A DNA stretch of 64,000 nucleotides from CAZVPF01 sp964628195 (lineage in GTDB: Bacteria > Planctomycetota > Phycisphaerae > Sedimentisphaerales > Anaerohalosphaeraceae), in assembly GCA_964628195.1 (NCBI GenBank), contig CAZVPF010000006.1, positions 1-64,000 on the forward strand, read 5' to 3'. Made by a program: the position numbers and the translations under genes. Below are positions 36,722-46,389 of this stretch, piece after piece. The stretch's first letter is position 1, and each line of letters starts with the position of its first letter. The notes below the pieces were generated by a model, which made no database searches, had not been told where the DNA came from, and saw only the letters and a list, made by a program, of their open reading frames with translations.

Positions 36722-39700
36722 TTATTTACCGTTTATAAGTCCGGCAGCGAATATCGCGGCTGTGGGGTTATGTTTAATTCTTCCTGCGATCTTGACCTGG
36801 CAGACAACGAAGCTGCCCTTTTCATATTTTTTCTCTCCCGCTGCAAGGACACGGACCCATTCTGCGTTTTGGTCGGCGTTGCCCGAGTAAAGAATCGGCG
36901 TAAAATCATCTCCTGTGAAAGTGGCTTCAATAACCTCTTTGACCCTATCCTCTTTCGGGTCATACCATAACCTGAAGTCGTCCCAGTGCAGGTCTTTGAC
37001 GAGCGTGTGCCCGGTTTTTCGGGAAACGAAATGCAGCGGGTTAAACCTGCTTAACTTAACATCGGCTTTGGAACCGGCGATATCATATTCGCCGTTTTCG
37101 TTAAGTTCGAGGAATATCGCCCTTGCCCCTTCACGGACAGCCCGGTCGATACGCTGGCGATTATTATTGTACTCGTTATAATCGTCAATGAGTATTACCT
37201 TTGCTTCGCTGAGCGGAGAGAGCCTTGCGTTTACATCGTCTGCGAACTGTTCGGCGAGACCCCGCTTGCCGACCGTATAGATAAGAGCAGGTTCAATCTC
37301 CAGCGGCGGGAACACCTCTATCGGTAAATGGTTATCGTTGATAACCGTGCCCTGCTTATCCATCAATGCTATACGCAGTGTCATCCGGGTTCTTTGTTCA
37401 ACCTTGGGGGCGGGTAATTTGATGTATCCCTGGAAAGTGCTCATACAGGGTTCAATGTCGGATTTGGCCTTTTGCGAAAACAGTATTTCATCGTCTTTTT
37501 CAAGCTGGTAGTGCAGGGTGCATTTTTCGGGCGCATCCGGCAGGTCGTTGGATATCCATGCCTCGAATCTCATTTCCTCGCCGCTGCAGAATTTGAACCT
37601 GTCAGAGCGAATGCTCGGCAAAAGCGGTTCAAGTGCGTTGCAGTATTCAAAAAATGCCGGCTTGGGATTTCGCTTGAAATCCATAATTGTTTTCATCCAG
37701 CCAGATGGGAAGGCGTCGATGAACAAATGGATTGCGAGGGTATTCATATTATTGTTCCGACGGAAAATTTCGGTAAGCGTTTTGGTCGACCATGCCTGGT
37801 GCTGCTGGCTTGCGGTTATCCAGTCCTCGAGGCTTGTCTGGGTATCGAAGAAGAAGTAGTGAAACTTTCCCGTCTGGGCCTTGACGATGCTGTTAGGCGA
37901 CCAGTTTTTTTCTTCCTCGCTGGATTGCGGCAGCCAGTGTTTAGGGTAGTATTTTCTCATTATTTCCGAAGACTCGAGACCCTCTGACCCGAATTCTCCG
38001 CAACCATAATACCAGTCACGCTTGGTCGGCTGCCAGAAGCCCCTTATTAATTTGCCCAGGTCAACGCCCTGGCCGTTGTACCAGGTCGTATAACAGTGCC
38101 TGTCCTGTATACCGGGTGACGGCGGGTCGTAATCGCCGTCGCATGGTTTTATGACCCGCTCGGGATTTAAGCGGTGTATTATGTCGTCAGCAGCAAGGAA
38201 GAACTGTTCCAACTGATTACGGCTGAGGTTCCTGTGCGGTTTGTTGGAACTGTTTGGAAAAGGCTCATTGATATAGCTCACGACGATATTGCATGGATGG
38301 GGCCGGATGAGTTTTTCCATCTCTTCGACCTGTTTTAGAGCTTCGCAGTATTTATTGCTCCGGATAGCGCCGAAAGTCGGCAAGTCGGTCTGGGTCATCA
38401 TACCGAGCATGTCGCAATGCTCGTATATCTCTTTTTGAACAGGGCGCTGGGTGAGACGCAGGAAATTCATATTGCATATCTTTGCAAGCAGTATGTCGTC
38501 AACTAACTGCTGCCAGTCCTTTTTGAAGACACTTTGCTGCATATAACCCATTGTATTTGCGCCCCTGAGCCTTACAGGCTTTTCGTTCATATACAAGGCG
38601 CCTTTGGGGGTGCTGTTTTCGTCCATGGTAAAAGAACGCATGCCGAAGTGCTGCTTTCCTGAATCCATAACCTTGTCGGATTCGTCGAGCAAGTTGACCT
38701 GAAGCTGATACAGCCACGGGTTTTCGTTATCCCACCATCGGAAATCCTTGATTTCAAAGGGTATTACAAGGCAGTTTGTGCCTCTTTCGATGTAGATGTC
38801 GACAGGTTTGTTATAAGTGCCGTTTGCCTTTGCGAATGCGATGTTGAGGTCGTCGTTGAGGCCGCTTATATTTATTGTTCGCGGGTGGTATTTCATTTTC
38901 TGGAAGACAGTTTCCTTGAAATTCTGTCCAAAAAGCGAAAGTTCAAGACTTACCTGCTTGTGCCCGACATCACAACAGAAAATTTCAACCCATGCCTGGG
39001 CACTGCTTTTATCGGGAAGCGGCCTTACGTATATATCACTTATAAAAGTTCTTGCGCGAAATTCAACATAAACGTCCTGCCAGATTCCCATGCCCGGCGG
39101 GCAGTGATGCCATCCCATTTTCGGGTCGTCATAACCGAGCCCGGTGGCTGCATACAGTTTGTCGCCGGCAAAGGGCTGATCCCATGGCTTATTTGAATTG
39201 AAGATAAAGTCGTTTTCCACCTTTACGACCATCGTGTTTTCGCCAACCCTTGCATAGTCGGTAAAATCAAACTCGAACGGCGCGAAAAAACCCTCGTGAG
39301 AGCCGAGGTATGCGCCATTGATAAATACATGTGCCTTGTAGTCGACACCTTTAAAATGTATAAACGCAGACCCAGCCGACAACTGTTTTTTGGTAATATC
39401 AAAAGTAGTTCGGTAATAAGTCACAGCCAGGCCCAGCGGCTCGCCGTAATGAGGTATATCAACCTGCTGCCAAGGGCCTTTGCCTTCGAGAACCGACTGG
39501 AAACTCTGCTTGTCCTGCGGTGTTTCTATCCGCCAGTCACATTTTTCAATGAAGAATCGCTGTCTTTTCATGCGGAGTTCCGGGGCATGATTTTTCATGA
39601 ATTTGCCGTATTTTTTGCGGCAATCAGACAAAACATTATCCAGTTCATCTTTATTAGTCAGCTTTTTTTTCGGTTTTACCCTGGCAGTGGGGTCATCCTG

Positions 39701-39823
39701 CTGGCAAGGCAGATACTTCCTGGGGAGCTCGATCGGTTCGGGAACCACCAGATTGTTGTCTCGATAGGTAATTCTCTGTTTTGCGATGTCGGCGAAAACG
39801 TCATTATTTCCCATTTTTTCCAC
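36722..39823 (-). CDS. GH2-family glycoside hydrolase (beta-galactosidase/glucuronidase type)
   Basis: The 1033-residue enzyme has the GH2 layout: a sugar-binding jelly roll (about 120-270, HFKGVDYKAHVFINGAYLGS), an Ig-like domain, and a TIM barrel. The acid/base is expected at Glu520 in VVSYINEPFP and the nucleophile at Glu610 in YGCGEFGSEGLE. About 300 further residues follow the barrel, and an unusual 100-residue basic stretch precedes the jelly roll. No signal peptide is seen. GTG 39823 has AAGGG about seven bases upstream; ATG 39814 is the alternative. It is the first gene of the minus-strand operon divergent from LacI-2. The exact sugar (galactose, glucuronate, mannose) cannot be fixed by eye. 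Confidence 0.9.
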   Translation of the reverse strand: MEKMGNNDVFADIAKQRITYRDNNLVVPEPIELPRKYLPCQQDDPTARVKPKKKLTNKDELDNVLSDCRKKYGKFMKNHAPELRMKRQRFFIEKCDWRIETPQDKQSFQSVLEGKGPWQQVDIPHYGEPLGLAVTYYRTTFDITKKQLSAGSAFIHFKGVDYKAHVFINGAYLGSHEGFFAPFEFDFTDYARVGENTMVVKVENDFIFNSNKPWDQPFAGDKLYAATGLGYDDPKMGWHHCPPGMGIWQDVYVEFRARTFISDIYVRPLPDKSSAQAWVEIFCCDVGHKQVSLELSLFGQNFKETVFQKMKYHPRTINISGLNDDLNIAFAKANGTYNKPVDIYIERGTNCLVIPFEIKDFRWWDNENPWLYQLQVNLLDESDKVMDSGKQHFGMRSFTMDENSTPKGALYMNEKPVRLRGANTMGYMQQSVFKKDWQQLVDDILLAKICNMNFLRLTQRPVQKEIYEHCDMLGMMTQTDLPTFGAIRSNKYCEALKQVEEMEKLIRPHPCNIVVSYINEPFPNSSNKPHRNLSRNQLEQFFLAADDIIHRLNPERVIKPCDGDYDPPSPGIQDRHCYTTWYNGQGVDLGKLIRGFWQPTKRDWYYGCGEFGSEGLESSEIMRKYYPKHWLPQSSEEEKNWSPNSIVKAQTGKFHYFFFDTQTSLEDWITASQQHQAWSTKTLTEIFRRNNNMNTLAIHLFIDAFPSGWMKTIMDFKRNPKPAFFEYCNALEPLLPSIRSDRFKFCSGEEMRFEAWISNDLPDAPEKCTLHYQLEKDDEILFSQKAKSDIEPCMSTFQGYIKLPAPKVEQRTRMTLRIALMDKQGTVINDNHLPIEVFPPLEIEPALIYTVGKRGLAEQFADDVNARLSPLSEAKVILIDDYNEYNNNRQRIDRAVREGARAIFLELNENGEYDIAGSKADVKLSRFNPLHFVSRKTGHTLVKDLHWDDFRLWYDPKEDRVKEVIEATFTGDDFTPILYSGNADQNAEWVRVLAAGEKKYEKGSFVVCQVKIAGRIKHNPTAAIFAAGLINGK

Positions 39824-39864
39824 AAAAATGCCCTTTATTCTATGATAATAAAAAAACAGCGATT

Positions 39865-39897
39865 AACTTAAATGTAAGTTGATTGTAAATTTACAAT
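39865..39897. promoter_or_regulatory. Two adjacent palindromic operator-like sites
   Basis: ATTGTAAATTTACAAT at 39882-39897 is a perfect 16-base palindrome. Immediately before it, AACTTAAATGTAAGTT at 39865-39880 is an imperfect palindrome with six-base arms. Their centres are 17 bases apart. They lie 42 bases before the GH2 start and about 145 bases before LacI-2, in a very AT-rich divergent region. Both have the size and symmetry of LacI-type operators, but the motif differs from the TTGCAA sites before LacI-1. Confidence 0.55.
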
Positions 39898-40041
39898 ATA
39901 CCAGCTTTATTTGTCGATTTCAATACATTTTGACCCATAATTACAATATTTTTTACTTAAATTTTTCATTTTTTAATTGACATGTAAGCACGATTTAAGT
40001 AACATTAAATAAAATATTGGCACTGTTTTAGGGTAATTTTT

Positions 40042-41103
40042 ATGTCAATAATCGAAGTGGCAAAAGCAGCAGGGGTTTCACACGCAACAGTTTCATACGT
40101 AATTAACGGCAAGCCGGGAGTTTCCCCCAAAACAGCTAAACGAGTTGAGATGGCCATGAAAAAACTCAACTATACGCCCAAGCCTCTCGCTTCCAGAAGC
40201 GGCCCCAAAAAGATAGACCTTAACGGGCTGAAGCACGGCTGTATGGGGGTTGTTTTTTACGGTGCAAATGCCAACATGGTGAACTATCCTTTTTATGCCC
40301 GGCTGGTTCATGCGGTTGAAGAGGAACTTTCTGCAAGAAATCTGTCCATGATGGTACTGAGCTTTACAAACCTTGAAGGTATGGCTAATTCGCAGACGAA
40401 AATTGACGGCGCTATTGTATGCGGAGAGCAAAACAAGTATCCGAACAATCTTTCCTTTCCTTTCGTAAGCGTTTTCGGGCACCCTGATCTCTATGACGAA
40501 CCTGCCTGCGACCACGTGGAGCCGGCCAATGACAGAATTGGCATTATGGCTGCTGATTATCTTGTTTCAAGGGGACATAAGAAGGTTGCTTACATAAACC
40601 CGGTCATGCCGAATGTAAGGCATTTGCCGATCGAAACCCGACAGAGGTTCTTTGTCGATTACTGTTCGAGGTTTAATAACGAATGTGAAATTTATGATGT
40701 TCCATTCCGTGAAAGAAAGCCCGACGGGGGTCTTTACGAATATTACGAAATACCCGTGGTTGAGAAATTCCTTGAAGAATTCTGTGAAATGCAGAATCGT
40801 CCGACAGGGGTTTTCGTGCCTATGGACGCTCATATGGTGATTATCCAGAAAGGCCTGCGGGCAAAAGGGGTTCTTCCCGGTAAAGATGTCGAGCTTATCG
40901 GCTGTAATAATGAAAAGCCGCTGCTTGAGGGCCTTGACCCGAGACCGGCGACAATTGACATAAACGCCGAACAGATAGCAAAGTGCCTTGTTGAGAGGCT
41001 TTTGTACCGTGTGAGCGAGAAAGAGTGCTCGCGTGATTTTATTCAAATCAGCGTTCTGCCTATGTTGATCGAGGCTAGCAATGGAGTAAATGAGCAATGG
41101 TAA
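40042..41103 (+). CDS. LacI-family transcriptional regulator (regulon 2)
   Basis: The 353-residue regulator has the N-terminal helix-turn-helix IEVAKAAGVSHATVSYVING and a C-terminal effector-binding domain (about 70-345). It is paralogous to LacI-1 (same MSIIE start, EEL segment near residue 95, LLEGLDPRPATIDI near the end). The recognition helix differs: SHATVSY instead of SPSTVSR. This fits the different palindromes in the two control regions. It is divergent from the GH2 operon and 44 bases upstream of the PEP-CTERM gene. AGGG precedes the ATG. Confidence 0.93.
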   Translation: MSIIEVAKAAGVSHATVSYVINGKPGVSPKTAKRVEMAMKKLNYTPKPLASRSGPKKIDLNGLKHGCMGVVFYGANANMVNYPFYARLVHAVEEELSARNLSMMVLSFTNLEGMANSQTKIDGAIVCGEQNKYPNNLSFPFVSVFGHPDLYDEPACDHVEPANDRIGIMAADYLVSRGHKKVAYINPVMPNVRHLPIETRQRFFVDYCSRFNNECEIYDVPFRERKPDGGLYEYYEIPVVEKFLEEFCEMQNRPTGVFVPMDAHMVIIQKGLRAKGVLPGKDVELIGCNNEKPLLEGLDPRPATIDINAEQIAKCLVERLLYRVSEKECSRDFIQISVLPMLIEASNGVNEQW

Positions 41104-41147
41104 TGCTCAAAACGTATAATTTATTTTTTTTTAGAGAGGAGTTTAAG

Positions 41148-41867
41148 ATGAAAAAGATGTTAATGATGACGGCAATGGTATTAGGTGTTATTTCCATGGC
41201 AAATGGTCTGCTGATTGATTTTGAATCTCCAGCATATTCAACAGGGCCTATCGCCGGGCAGGAACTTTGGGACGGCAATATACCCAATAACTATCAAGTT
41301 GCCGCAAATGGCGCCGGGCAGGTACTTACATCAACAGATTCAGCTGATTCATGGGCACGCAGAGATGACAACTATGACCTTACAGGAAACACTGTTTATG
41401 GCTTTGATGTCAAGGGCGCTGCCAACGCTCAGATAGCAATGCGGAACTGGGGCTCAACTTACCAGTACTCTTCTTTTGCGGGAGTGAGCGTGGATGCCTC
41501 TGATACCTATCGAAAGTTTTACATCCGCGGCTGGAATTTTGGAGATCACAACTACGGTAACACTTATGGACAATATGCGGACAGATGGATACGGATTCTT
41601 CTGGATATAGATGAAGTAAATGACACGGCCAGCCTGCTTGCATGGGACTTGACAACAGGTGCTTCAATTGACACAGGATTGACAGACATTGCCTTGAATG
41701 GCGGAAGCTACGGCACCAATTTAGACATACTATATCTCCGCACCAGTGCATCAACTGGGGTCATGATCGACAATGTGGTAGTTGCCGAAGTACTTCCTAT
41801 CCCCGAACCTGCAACACTTGCCATTGTTGGTATTGGCGCGCTTTGCCTTAGGAGAAAGCGCAGGTAA
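41148..41867 (+). CDS. Secreted PEP-CTERM protein (regulon 2)
   Basis: The 239-residue protein has a signal peptide (about 1-20), a beta-rich domain resembling LamG/concanavalin sandwiches (DFESPAYSTGPIAGQELWDG at the start), and a PEP-CTERM tail at residues 218-239 (IPEPATLAIVGIGALCLRRK). The N-terminal part resembles the two sandwich repeats of the following 1131-residue protein (FDTFSLGTLVAQESW). I chose ATG 41148, with GAGAGGAG just upstream; an earlier ATG at 41097 overlaps the regulator's end. It holds the same place behind its LacI gene as the PEP-CTERM gene of regulon 1, but with an unrelated-looking main domain. Confidence 0.87.
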   Translation: MKKMLMMTAMVLGVISMANGLLIDFESPAYSTGPIAGQELWDGNIPNNYQVAANGAGQVLTSTDSADSWARRDDNYDLTGNTVYGFDVKGAANAQIAMRNWGSTYQYSSFAGVSVDASDTYRKFYIRGWNFGDHNYGNTYGQYADRWIRILLDIDEVNDTASLLAWDLTTGASIDTGLTDIALNGGSYGTNLDILYLRTSASTGVMIDNVVVAEVLPIPEPATLAIVGIGALCLRRKRR

Positions 41868-41910
41868 GCAAAGAATTTAACTGCAAAATATTTTCAGTCA
41901 GGAGTTGAAA

Positions 41911-44900
41911 ATGCGTACATTAAGTATATTATTCATAGCTGCGCTGCTGTTTATCACAGCAGGTGCATATGCGGAGTTCACAGAGGATTTCGACACTTTC
42001 TCCCTGGGAACACTCGTTGCGCAGGAAAGCTGGGAAGCCAACAGCGGGATAGACGTTGTCACTTCCGGGGCGGGCAGGGCTCTTAAAACCAACAATACCT
42101 CAGACAAAACCATCCGACATGATACAACAGGGGTTGATTTTGCGCTTGCTTTGGACAAAGACGGCATCGAGTACGGTTTTGAAATGAATGAGGGCACAAG
42201 CGGATCTTCATCTGTGAGCGTTATGATGTACCTGCGTGACGGCGGAACCGCGACATTGAGCCCGGGTATCGGTCTTAACCAGGGCGTTTTTTCCATCAGG
42301 GCCAATCCCTGGAGCGGCGACCACATCCTTGGAAATGCTTTGTACCATTTCGACTCTTCAGTATGGGAAAAAGGCGACTGGATCAGCATTAAGGTAATCC
42401 TGACCGGTGAGGGTTTCGACACAGCCACGCTTGTGGCTTACAATATTACCAAGGGTGTTGAAATACCTACGGGCCTAAGCGGTATAAGCCTGGGCGTTAA
42501 CCCCAAGTATCACGCGAGCTGGAACCGAATGAACCTCAGGACCGCAGTCTCCGCGGATACGACTTTTGACAATGTTTATGTGACGGACTATACGGCACCG
42601 GCACCTTCTACTTTCGTCGAAGATTTCGAGGCACTTATTCTCGGTTCGATCGACCAGGCGGGCTGGCGGGATAATGCTCCGGGTGTTACTGTTGTAAACA
42701 CTCCGAGCAGCGGCGAGTACGTCGGCAGCAAGGCAATGAAATCCGGCAGCACCGGTGATGAGTGGCCGCAGTACGCGACGGACAGGAGCGAGGATTTTGA
42801 CATCCAGGTAGGCATCTTTGACGGAATTGAAATGGGGTTTGACTTCAGGGAAGACGATACCAGCAGTACAAACTGCAAGATGCACCTGCGCGAGGGTATG
42901 ACCGCGAATTACAGCCCCGCTTTTGGAATAGTGGGAGATTTGACCGGCGGATATTTCACCATAAGGCTGGGCGGTGAAACCGGTATCGATTACAGGGGCC
43001 TGAGGCTCCATGACGCAAATCAGGCCGGGCTGTGGGATAAAGGCGACTGGGTCAGGGTCAAACTCGTACTCAGGGGCACTGACTATAATTATGCCACGCT
43101 TTACGCTTATAACCTGACGAAGAGTGTTGAGATACCGACAGGCCTTGCGAATATCAACCTCGGCACCAACCCCAAAGCAAGGGCAGACGCATGGGACCGC
43201 ATTACTTTCAGGCTTGCTTCTTCGGTTAGCACCTACGTGGATAACGCTTACGCTGCAGATTATGTCAATACGAATGTTTTCGCTGAGAACCCGGATCCCG
43301 CAGACAAAGCGTATCCGGTAGCGACAGAAAACGTCACACTCAGCTGGATAAGCGGGTCTTCGGTGGAATCTCATAAGGTTTACTTCGGCACGAGTGCAGA
43401 TCCTAACCAGATGCCGCTGCTCATTGAGACAGCCGATACTTTCTACGACCTGCCTTTCGACCTCGATAAGGGTGTTACCTATTACTGGCGGGTGGATTCG
43501 GTTGTCGACGGCAGCGACCCGAACGGGTTTGTGTGGTCATTCACCACGGAGCTGGAGCCTTTCAGCTATCCGCGCCGCATGGCGTATGACGGTTTTGAAT
43601 ACACCGCCGGCATAGACCTCAAGCAGGAGGGCAACGGGTTCGGCGGTTTCGGCTGGGCGAGCGGCTGGGAACGCGAACTCGGTGAATACTGCTATGTAAC
43701 AGTTGGAAGCGGCAGCCTTACTCCGGGAATGGATTATCCATACGGAACCAAAGGCAACAGGATCGAACATTTCAATGACAGCACATCGGGTAACGACGCT
43801 ATACGAAAACTCGATTATCCGATAGACCTGCGCAGGGATCAGGACTATTACATCAGCTATCTCGCTATGGGCGACGGTGATACTTACAATTCCTGTGTGT
43901 TCAGGCTTATGGAAGGTAAAACCGGCGGCAGTGAGTTTGGTGTTGATATGTTCTACGAAGGTTATATTCCCCTTGTAACAACGCCTATGTTCTACATCCG
44001 CGACTTCAGCGGCGGCTGGACATCTAACGCTGTTGCGGGTTGGTCAGGCGGTGTGGTCAGCGTGGTCGTAGTCAAGATCGATGCAAATGTAACCGGTGAT
44101 GACATTGTAAGCGTCAGTGTTTTCAATGATACAAATCCCATGCCGATGGAAGAGCCGACAACCTGGCAGCAGACGATTTCAGGGGATATGGATACGTCCT
44201 ATGGATGGCTGCAATTTGCCGGAAGGGCCGACAGCTTTGACAGGTGGCACGTTGACGAGGTTCACGTCGGTACAGGCTGGGGGGCTGTAACAGGGCACGT
44301 TGAGGCCTGCGGCGACCTTGGCACGATAATGTATTACGATATCAACGAAGACTGTTTCGTTACGCTGGGCGACTTTGCCCCGATCGCAGAAGACTGGCTG
44401 CGGTGCACCGATCCGGCTGGTGAAGACTGTGAATGGGTCTACAGCCCCGACGATCCCAACTTCACTTCTCTGTTCACGGACCTGGGCGCTTCGTCACTGA
44501 AAGTGTACGAAACATTCAGCGATATCACGATCGACGGTGACATCACAGAGTGGGACGGTGTGAGGTGGTACAACGCGAGGTTTGCAAGCGGTTATCAGCC
44601 GGCAAACGCTGTTGATGTTACAGACGCCAAAGTTGCGCTGCTGTGGGATCCGCTCAATCCGCAGTATGTCTTCATGGCGCTTAAGGTGACCGATACCGAG
44701 CAGAACTTCACCGACGCACCGGCTAACTGGAACGACGGTGAGAACATCGAGGCACGGTTTACCTATAACGATCTCGGTACGTCTGCCGCGTGGTATGACA
44801 ATGAGACCTTCGACACCGCTCAGCTTTACCAGTTGTTCAACAAGGCCAGCGGCGGTTCCTGGTGCACGCTCGGACCGGTTGCAGCTTCAACGGATGACCC

Positions 44901-45306
44901 GGCGACCAATGATATCGATGTTGCTTATGCCAGTTCTGTTGACGGCGACATGATCGTTTATGAGATGGCACTGCCTGTCTATTCTTCGTATGACATAAAT
45001 ACGGGAACAGGCACAAAGGTCAGCCTTATGGACGGTGATGTGATCGCGTTCAACCTGCAGATCAACTCTGTCAGCACAGCAGGGGCAGGAGGCTTGTACG
45101 AGGACCAGTCTCATGTTCCAAGCGACTGGCCGGCGTTTACCGTTACCGCCAACAGTTCGCTCTCGCTCGGTGATTTGGGCTTCTTCAAAGCCGACATTGA
45201 CGAGAACGGCGAAGTGGGCGTTTCGGATATAGCAACCATTGGTGAAAACTGGCTTAGCTGTACGGACCCGGAAACACAAGGCTGCGATCAGCCGTGGGCT
45301 CCGTAA
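41911..45306 (+). CDS. Secreted multidomain protein with two half-dockerins and CBM9-like domain
   Basis: The 1131-residue protein has a signal peptide (about 1-21) and two related beta-sandwich repeats (about 22-225 and 228-450; each has an 'LGS/LGT...W' start and WEKGDW / WDKGDW). A fibronectin-III-like domain follows (about 455-545, TYYWRVDSVVDGSDPNGFVW), then a third sandwich (about 550-795). A dockerin-like loop comes next (about 809, INEDCFVTLGDFAPIAEDWL), then a CBM9/DOMON-like domain (about 860-1080, ITIDGDITEWDGV...VALLWD), and finally a second loop (about 1093, IDENGEVGVSDIATIGENWL). No catalytic motif is seen. AGGAG lies six bases before ATG 41911. Likely a surface polysaccharide-binding or scaffold protein. 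Confidence 0.82.
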   Translation: MRTLSILFIAALLFITAGAYAEFTEDFDTFSLGTLVAQESWEANSGIDVVTSGAGRALKTNNTSDKTIRHDTTGVDFALALDKDGIEYGFEMNEGTSGSSSVSVMMYLRDGGTATLSPGIGLNQGVFSIRANPWSGDHILGNALYHFDSSVWEKGDWISIKVILTGEGFDTATLVAYNITKGVEIPTGLSGISLGVNPKYHASWNRMNLRTAVSADTTFDNVYVTDYTAPAPSTFVEDFEALILGSIDQAGWRDNAPGVTVVNTPSSGEYVGSKAMKSGSTGDEWPQYATDRSEDFDIQVGIFDGIEMGFDFREDDTSSTNCKMHLREGMTANYSPAFGIVGDLTGGYFTIRLGGETGIDYRGLRLHDANQAGLWDKGDWVRVKLVLRGTDYNYATLYAYNLTKSVEIPTGLANINLGTNPKARADAWDRITFRLASSVSTYVDNAYAADYVNTNVFAENPDPADKAYPVATENVTLSWISGSSVESHKVYFGTSADPNQMPLLIETADTFYDLPFDLDKGVTYYWRVDSVVDGSDPNGFVWSFTTELEPFSYPRRMAYDGFEYTAGIDLKQEGNGFGGFGWASGWERELGEYCYVTVGSGSLTPGMDYPYGTKGNRIEHFNDSTSGNDAIRKLDYPIDLRRDQDYYISYLAMGDGDTYNSCVFRLMEGKTGGSEFGVDMFYEGYIPLVTTPMFYIRDFSGGWTSNAVAGWSGGVVSVVVVKIDANVTGDDIVSVSVFNDTNPMPMEEPTTWQQTISGDMDTSYGWLQFAGRADSFDRWHVDEVHVGTGWGAVTGHVEACGDLGTIMYYDINEDCFVTLGDFAPIAEDWLRCTDPAGEDCEWVYSPDDPNFTSLFTDLGASSLKVYETFSDITIDGDITEWDGVRWYNARFASGYQPANAVDVTDAKVALLWDPLNPQYVFMALKVTDTEQNFTDAPANWNDGENIEARFTYNDLGTSAAWYDNETFDTAQLYQLFNKASGGSWCTLGPVAASTDDPATNDIDVAYASSVDGDMIVYEMALPVYSSYDINTGTGTKVSLMDGDVIAFNLQINSVSTAGAGGLYEDQSHVPSDWPAFTVTANSSLSLGDLGFFKADIDENGEVGVSDIATIGENWLSCTDPETQGCDQPWAP

Positions 45307-45323
45307 TTGAATGAATATGTTTT

Positions 45324-45356
45324 GTCCCGGGGGCGGCGCAGGCTTGCCTCCGGGAC
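45324..45356 (+). terminator. GC-rich intercistronic hairpin (regulon 2)
   Basis: An inverted repeat with arms GTCCCGG and CCGGGAC can be extended inward by further GC pairs. It begins 17 bases after the dockerin gene stop and is followed by CTCTTTTC. Its place, between the dockerin gene and the pseudopilin gene, matches the hairpin at 10993-11023. A smaller stem (CGCCC/GGGCG, 45410-45425) follows. It is a terminator or a processing/stability element. Confidence 0.6.
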
Positions 45357-45490
45357 CTCTTTTCAAACTGCATAGATTATTACATTCGCTTTTTAAGCTT
45401 GTGTCTTGCCGCCCTGTTTTGGGCGTCAGGACAGAATCTTTAAATGTGAAAAAGGATTTTGCAAAAGCTGTTTTAGACATAGGATAGATT

Positions 45491-46339
45491 ATGAATGCAA
45501 AAGTGTCTCGAGAAAAACGCGGTTTTACTCTGATAGAGCTTCTTGTTGTCATTTCAATCATAGCACTGCTGCTGAGCATAATGATGCCGGCGCTGAGTAA
45601 GGTCAAATCCATTGCTAGGGATGTCGTTTGCAAATCAAACGTTCGGCAGATCGGTTTTGCCGCACGGCTGTGGACCGAGGACAACGACAACTGGGTCCTG
45701 CCCGGCTTGTGGGACCGGGGCTATGACCAGGACAGTGATATGCTCATTAGGCCGTACCTTAATGAAGCCAAAGCCGGTGATGAAGTTATGAAGTGCGCCG
45801 CGGTGCCTGAGAAGTTTGCAGGTAAAACATTCGGCGAGTTGGGCTTTACCGCGGCTGATATAAGCGGTTTTGCCAACCTCAACAATTATTATAACAGTTA
45901 CGGATATAATATCGCGCTGTGTACAAGGACTGATAACTGCCCGGGCAATTTCGACAGCAGTAATGATAATGGGACCCAATGGGGTGAAGATAATGTCTGG
46001 TACAAAAAACACGGAAACTGCAAACTGGATACTATTAGAAATCCCGATGAAATAATTATGTTCGCAGATGCATACCTCTATGTAAGCTTGCCAAGTTATT
46101 ACTCACAAATTAAAAAACCATTAACCAGTCCTGCCTTCAAAGACCCGTCGGCAAGGGGCCTGAGGCACAACCCTGAAACAAGGAGAGTTCCCGGAACCGA
46201 CTCAAAAGAGGAAGCCGGATGGATGAATATCGCCTGGTGCGACGGTTCGGTGTCGAAGATGCCAGACGATATTGAAATGGTGAATCCTGACGGCGGCAGG
46301 GGCTATGTCATGGACACGAGATACTGGTATGGTAATTAG
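45491..46339 (+). CDS. Type II secretion-like pseudopilin / prepilin-type protein (regulon 2)
   Basis: The 282-residue protein has the class III signal REKRG followed by FTLIELLVVISIIALLLS, with Gly before the cleavage site and Glu at +5. After the hydrophobic helix come the conserved segment SIARDVVCKSNVRQIGFAAR and, near the C-terminus, His...Asp-Gly (RGLRHNPE...WCDGSV). It belongs to the same broad group as the protein at 11052, and both stand between a dockerin protein and a dockerin-tailed enzyme. AGGAT precedes the ATG. It is probably a subunit or tip of a pilus-like or type II secretion fibre; the other components are not in the window. Confidence 0.88.
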   Translation: MNAKVSREKRGFTLIELLVVISIIALLLSIMMPALSKVKSIARDVVCKSNVRQIGFAARLWTEDNDNWVLPGLWDRGYDQDSDMLIRPYLNEAKAGDEVMKCAAVPEKFAGKTFGELGFTAADISGFANLNNYYNSYGYNIALCTRTDNCPGNFDSSNDNGTQWGEDNVWYKKHGNCKLDTIRNPDEIIMFADAYLYVSLPSYYSQIKKPLTSPAFKDPSARGLRHNPETRRVPGTDSKEEAGWMNIAWCDGSVSKMPDDIEMVNPDGGRGYVMDTRYWYGN

Positions 46340-46389
46340 TTGTTCCTGATTTATTAGGTATGTCAACAGTCTTAAGACAGGATATTTTT

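Noticed and set aside
42475..43374. Antisense frame of 299 codons within the 1131-residue dockerin protein gene
   Set aside because: Shadow of the repeat region; no ribosome site or family resemblance.
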